Assembly: GCA_023144075.1 (NCBI GenBank)
Contig: JAGLGJ010000064.1
Span: 1 to 6,550, forward strand
Reading direction: 5' to 3'
Source: Candidatus Bathyarchaeota archaeon
GTDB taxonomy: Archaea; Thermoproteota; Bathyarchaeia; 40CM-2-53-6; RBG-13-38-9
DNA length: 6,550 nucleotides
A program made the translations under genes and the position numbers. This document shows positions 5,734 to 6,550 of this stretch, one piece after another. The notes beneath the pieces were generated by a model. That model was given only the letters and a program-made list of their open reading frames with translations. It did no database searches and was not told where the DNA came from. Positions within the stretch are counted from its first letter, which is position 1, and every line of letters begins with the position of its first letter.

Positions 5734-5761
5734 GAAACTGGCATAATTATTGGATACGAAA

Positions 5762-5977
5762 ATGGTAAACAAAATACTTGTCAAATTAACAATAGTAAGA
5801 AAAAAGGACAACTATGGTAATGCAATATATCGTTCACCAAGAGTATATTTGCCTATAAAATTTACTGATGACTCAAGTTTCCCATTTAAAGAAGGGCAAT
5901 CTCTACTGGCAAAAGTAGTCGGTGAAAAGCTTGTCATAGAGAAGATGCCTAAGAAAAAACGTAAGCGTGTAACATAA
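5762..5977 (+). CDS. Small AbrB/SpoVT-like protein (putative DNA-binding or antitoxin-type)
   Basis: This is a 71-residue protein. Its core follows the swapped-hairpin AbrB pattern: a strand 'KLTIVRKKDN' (residues 8-17 from this start), 'SPRVYLPIKF' (25-34, compare 'r.tiPkei'), then 'FPFKEGQSLLAKVVGEKLVIEKM' in two parts (40-50 and 51-62, compare 'l.eGd.v.v.v.gd.l.i.p'). In the family such proteins bind DNA as dimers and often serve as antitoxins or regulators. The C-terminus is a very basic tail (PKKKRKR) that could add nucleic-acid affinity. Start: ATG 5762 suits the TATA box at 5723-5733; a TTG at 5750 would add four residues. The SecB-like gene follows by 50 bases on the same strand. Because AbrB folds are short and divergent, this is a pattern match and not certain. 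Confidence 0.55.
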   Translation: MVNKILVKLTIVRKKDNYGNAIYRSPRVYLPIKFTDDSSFPFKEGQSLLAKVVGEKLVIEKMPKKKRKRVT

Positions 5978-6015
5978 AAGACTTAATCCTTATAATTAGT
6001 ATCAATTACTATTAT

Positions 6016-6020
6016 GGAGA
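6016..6020 (+). promoter_or_regulatory. Shine-Dalgarno site of the SecB-like gene
   Basis: GGAGA lies 7 bases before the ATG at 6028. An SD here, in contrast to the leader-poor AbrB-like gene upstream, is typical of a second cistron and supports co-transcription of the two genes. A TATA-like CTTATAATTA at 5989-5998 could also give an internal start. Confidence 0.65.
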
Positions 6021-6027
6021 AAATCAG

Positions 6028-6447
6028 ATGGCCAATGTAAAAATATTAATAACTCAAGTATCTGGAGAAAGATTATGGGGGATCGATACATCTCTCCCAT
6101 CACAATTACAAATATCAGTAAATGTTAACTTGCTTGGATTTGAGAGGAAATCTCCAGAAATAATTGAAGCCCCCTTCGTCTTCACGGCATCATTCACCCC
6201 ATCAGTTGCTCAAATCAACATAAAAGGCAGAGCACAAACCTCAGGCGAAAAAAATGAACTAGACAGAATCATGGAGGAACATAAGAGCAAAAAACCTCCT
6301 CCTAATATGATTATACAAGCCGTATCCAGTATAGCCATAGCAGAGTCAATAGTCATTGCAAAGACGATCGGCGTTCCTCCACCACTTCCACCATTTCCTG
6401 GAACACAAACACAAGGAAAGAAGATTAACACAAAATATACGACCTGA
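6028..6447 (+). CDS. SecB-like chaperone-fold protein (putative)
   Basis: This is a 139-residue protein without signal peptide or membrane helix. The layout resembles SecB and archaeal SecB-like proteins such as the MJ0357 group: beta strands 'LQISVNVNLLGFER' (27-40) and 'PFVFTASFTPSVAQINIKGRAQ' split as 49-58 and 59-70, a charged crossover 'EKNELDRIMEEHKSK' (74-88), a long helix 'NMIIQAVSSIAIAESIVIAK' (93-112), and the proline-rich 'GVPPPLPPFPG' (115-125), where SecB proteins have a proline-containing segment after the helix. SecB is a tetrameric chaperone holding unfolded preproteins; SecB-like proteins also guard antitoxins in some toxin-antitoxin-chaperone loci. The preceding AbrB-like gene makes the second role worth considering, but no toxin is visible before the window ends. 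Homology is judged from pattern, not alignment; an unrelated archaeal conserved protein remains possible. Confidence 0.5.
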   Translation: MANVKILITQVSGERLWGIDTSLPSQLQISVNVNLLGFERKSPEIIEAPFVFTASFTPSVAQINIKGRAQTSGEKNELDRIMEEHKSKKPPPNMIIQAVSSIAIAESIVIAKTIGVPPPLPPFPGTQTQGKKINTKYTT

Positions 6448-6478
6448 GGGTCCAATTTTTCGAATGGTTGCTAGACTC

Positions 6479-6492
6479 TCCAATAAATTGGA
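6479..6492. repeat. Palindrome TCCAAT-AA-ATTGGA downstream of the SecB-like gene
   Basis: This is a perfect 6-bp inverted repeat with a 2-bp centre. A third TCCAAT at 6451-6456 can also pair with the right arm (TCCAATTT 6451-6458 with AAATTGGA 6485-6492) and is followed by five T (6456-6460). It could be an operator of a following gene or a 3'-end structure. The rest of 6448-6550 shows no supported gene. Confidence 0.35.
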
Positions 6493-6550
6493 TCTATGCA
6501 AATCACTAAAAACTTCTCGTTCAGCGTTAATAAAACACCACTTTTCTTTA

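Noticed and set aside
5945..5977. The C-terminal PKKKRKRV tail of the AbrB-like protein looks almost like the SV40 nuclear localisation signal.
   Set aside because: Everything else points to an archaeon without a nucleus; a basic tail for nucleic-acid contact is a simpler reading.
6210..6455. A minus-strand open frame of 81 codons opposite the SecB-like gene.
   Set aside because: The hydrophobic, glycine/cysteine-rich product is what antisense of the proline-rich and helical segments would give; the sense frame has an SD and a coherent fold pattern.
6496..6550. An ATG-started frame (MQITKNFSF...) running off the window edge, and minus-strand frames open over the same stretch.
   Set aside because: There are only about 18 codons, no SD, and several competing open frames; too short to call.

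Overview
The window (about 6.5 kb, AT-rich) looks like the chromosome of an uncultured archaeon, most plausibly a Thermoproteota/Bathyarchaeia-type lineage. The domain call is fairly firm and the lineage call is a guess. It rests on a tungsten-type aldehyde:ferredoxin oxidoreductase next to a MoaD-like gene, TATA-box promoters with short leaders beside Shine-Dalgarno (SD) starts inside operons, a stand-alone EMAP/MetG-type tRNA-binding domain, and an archaeal-looking SecB-like protein. No RNA genes, CRISPR arrays or transposons were seen.

Left part (1-3434, + strand). The 3' end of a MoaD/ThiS-like sulfur-carrier gene runs into a full-length aldehyde:ferredoxin oxidoreductase. The codons for its Gly-Gly-Gly tail double as the ribosome binding site of the oxidoreductase. 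This fits a unit that makes the sulfur donor for the pterin cofactor together with the enzyme that uses it. Next come a short GT39/PMT-like membrane glycosyltransferase, whose first codons lie in a hairpin-rich stretch, and a 107-residue tRNA-binding OB-fold protein.

Middle (3480-5565). A secreted or membrane-anchored protein with a signal peptide, eleven N-glycosylation sequons, a recent 30-bp internal duplication and a C-terminal membrane anchor reads rightward. It ends 2 bp from the end of a leftward dCTP deaminase/dUTPase-family gene. Upstream of that gene on the minus strand lies a signal-anchored DUF4382-like protein. The two leftward genes are separated by 53 bp holding a perfect tandem 11-bp repeat.

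Right part (5566-6550). A 184-bp divergent promoter region carries three copies of the 8-mer TTTACTGG, one facing the DUF4382-like gene and two facing rightward. Each side also has a TATA-like box. The rightward unit encodes a small AbrB/SpoVT-like protein and a SecB-like protein. This pairing recalls the antitoxin-plus-SecB-like-chaperone arrangement of bacterial toxin-antitoxin-chaperone loci, but no toxin is visible here. This pair and its repeated promoter motif are the most interesting candidates for something undescribed.
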